Shown: positions 63,556 to 64,000 of the stretch, one piece after another | Numbering within the stretch: position 1 is the stretch's first letter | How the letters are laid out: every line of letters starts with the position of its first letter | Assembly (NCBI RefSeq): GCF_008711325.1 | Contig: NZ_VXDB01000002.1 | Coordinates: forward strand, 186,001 to 250,000 | DNA length: 64,000 nucleotides | Reading direction: 5' to 3' | Source: Roseibium sediminis | GTDB taxonomy: Bacteria > Pseudomonadota > Alphaproteobacteria > Rhizobiales > Stappiaceae | Program-made: the position numbers and the translations under genes | Notes under the pieces: generated by a model | Databases searched by the model: none | The model's input: the letters and a program-made list of their open reading frames with translations, nothing else | What the model was told of the DNA's origin: nothing

Positions 63556-64000
63556 TCACGTATGCACGAATGCGTTCCGCATCAGCTGACTGTCGAACTG
63601 ATCGGGCACCTCGCCTTCCACCGCATAGATGTAAAGCGCCGCGCGCATGATGGCGCTCAAGGTGGAAATCACCAGATTGGCAAGCACGATCCAGATAATG
63701 GCCATGGCCACCAGACCCATTGCCAACTCCGGTGAAGTGGGAGCCAATTGCCCGACCAAGAGAAACACGGGTAAGACGACAATCGTGGCGAACATACTCA
63801 GCACGCCAAAACCTACGTGGCTGACAAGGGACTCCCCCCATGTCTTGCGGATAGCTTCGACAGATCGCTTCAAGGCTTCCGTTGGCCCTACACCGTCGAC
63901 GACCAAAATGGGAACTGCAAAATAGGTAGCCACGGACCATGCAGCCCCAAGCAGCCCGGTCAGAAGCTTGGCAAGGCCCTCCAAGCGGCTTTCAAGGAGC
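63556..64000 (-). CDS. DUF6159-like membrane protein, 5' end beyond the window
   Basis: The frame continues past the right edge, so only the C-terminal 148 or so residues are seen. Helices ATYFAVPILVVDGVGPTEAL, VGFGVLSMFATIVVLPVFLL, and LVAMAIIWIVLANLVISTLS are hydrophobic, with the conserved SRLEGLAKLLTGLLGAAWSV before them. This matches the C-terminal half of DUF6159 family proteins. An ATG at 63984 is internal. Function unknown. Confidence 0.82.
   Translation of the reverse strand, partial: LLESRLEGLAKLLTGLLGAAWSVATYFAVPILVVDGVGPTEALKRSVEAIRKTWGESLVSHVGFGVLSMFATIVVLPVFLLVGQLAPTSPELAMGLVAMAIIWIVLANLVISTLSAIMRAALYIYAVEGEVPDQFDSQLMRNAFVHT

Overview
The window looks like a stretch of chromosome from an alphaproteobacterium of the order Hyphomicrobiales, probably close to Stappiaceae (Roseibium/Labrenzia, Stappia, Pannonibacter). 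This is inferred from gene content: a gene transfer agent (GTA) cluster, MucR, DUF6456, DUF5330, DUF1491, DUF2336 and DUF1214/DUF1254 proteins, a multisubunit Mrp antiporter, and a moderately high GC content with AT-rich intergenic DNA. No rRNA, tRNA, CRISPR array or plasmid functions were seen.

Region 1 (1-14.5 kb, minus strand) is an apparently complete RcGTA-type cluster running right to left from small terminase (g1) to the g15 tail-tip 'megatron', which runs off the left edge. Every head, connector and tail gene is open. Additions to the usual order are a plus-strand ydcH-like gene between g11 and g12, a palindromic REP-type repeat between g2 and g3, a small coupled ORF before the prohead protease, a strong intrinsic terminator between the capsid and connector genes, and a candidate -1 frameshift site joining the two tail-chaperone genes. 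A globin-coupled diguanylate cyclase is divergently placed next to the GTA promoter region.

Region 2 (16-38 kb) is mostly core metabolism and cell-envelope genes: YjbQ, a UGT-like glycosyltransferase, an FMN-binding glutamate synthase-like protein, AraC and TetR regulators (the latter with two matching operators), a bifunctional penicillin-binding protein in an overlapping operon with DUF1214 and DUF1254 proteins, a degenerate membrane histidine kinase, SufE, a Met/Ala-rich small protein of unknown role, a DnaA-domain-IV-like protein with DUF6456, LysE and MucR.

Region 3 (38.7-44.7 kb, minus) is a tightly overlapping mrpABCDEFG sodium/proton antiporter operon.

Region 4 (45-54 kb) holds DUF2834, an MFS transporter and a DUF1636-BtuD-BtuF-BtuC-like operon led by a cobalamin riboswitch. 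A second, about 95% identical riboswitch copy lies 2.8 kb away on the far side of a large MscS-type channel gene. In its orientation it has no gene to control and would drive an antisense transcript into the channel gene. An AT-rich stretch with an unknown protein follows.

Region 5 (54-64 kb) carries a small DMT-like protein, oligopeptidase B, a peptide-type ABC binding protein, a lipoprotein, a BCCT transporter, a cytochrome c' and a diheme cytochrome c separated by a 264-bp MITE-like element, an Fe/Mn superoxide dismutase and the 3' part of a DUF6159-like membrane protein.
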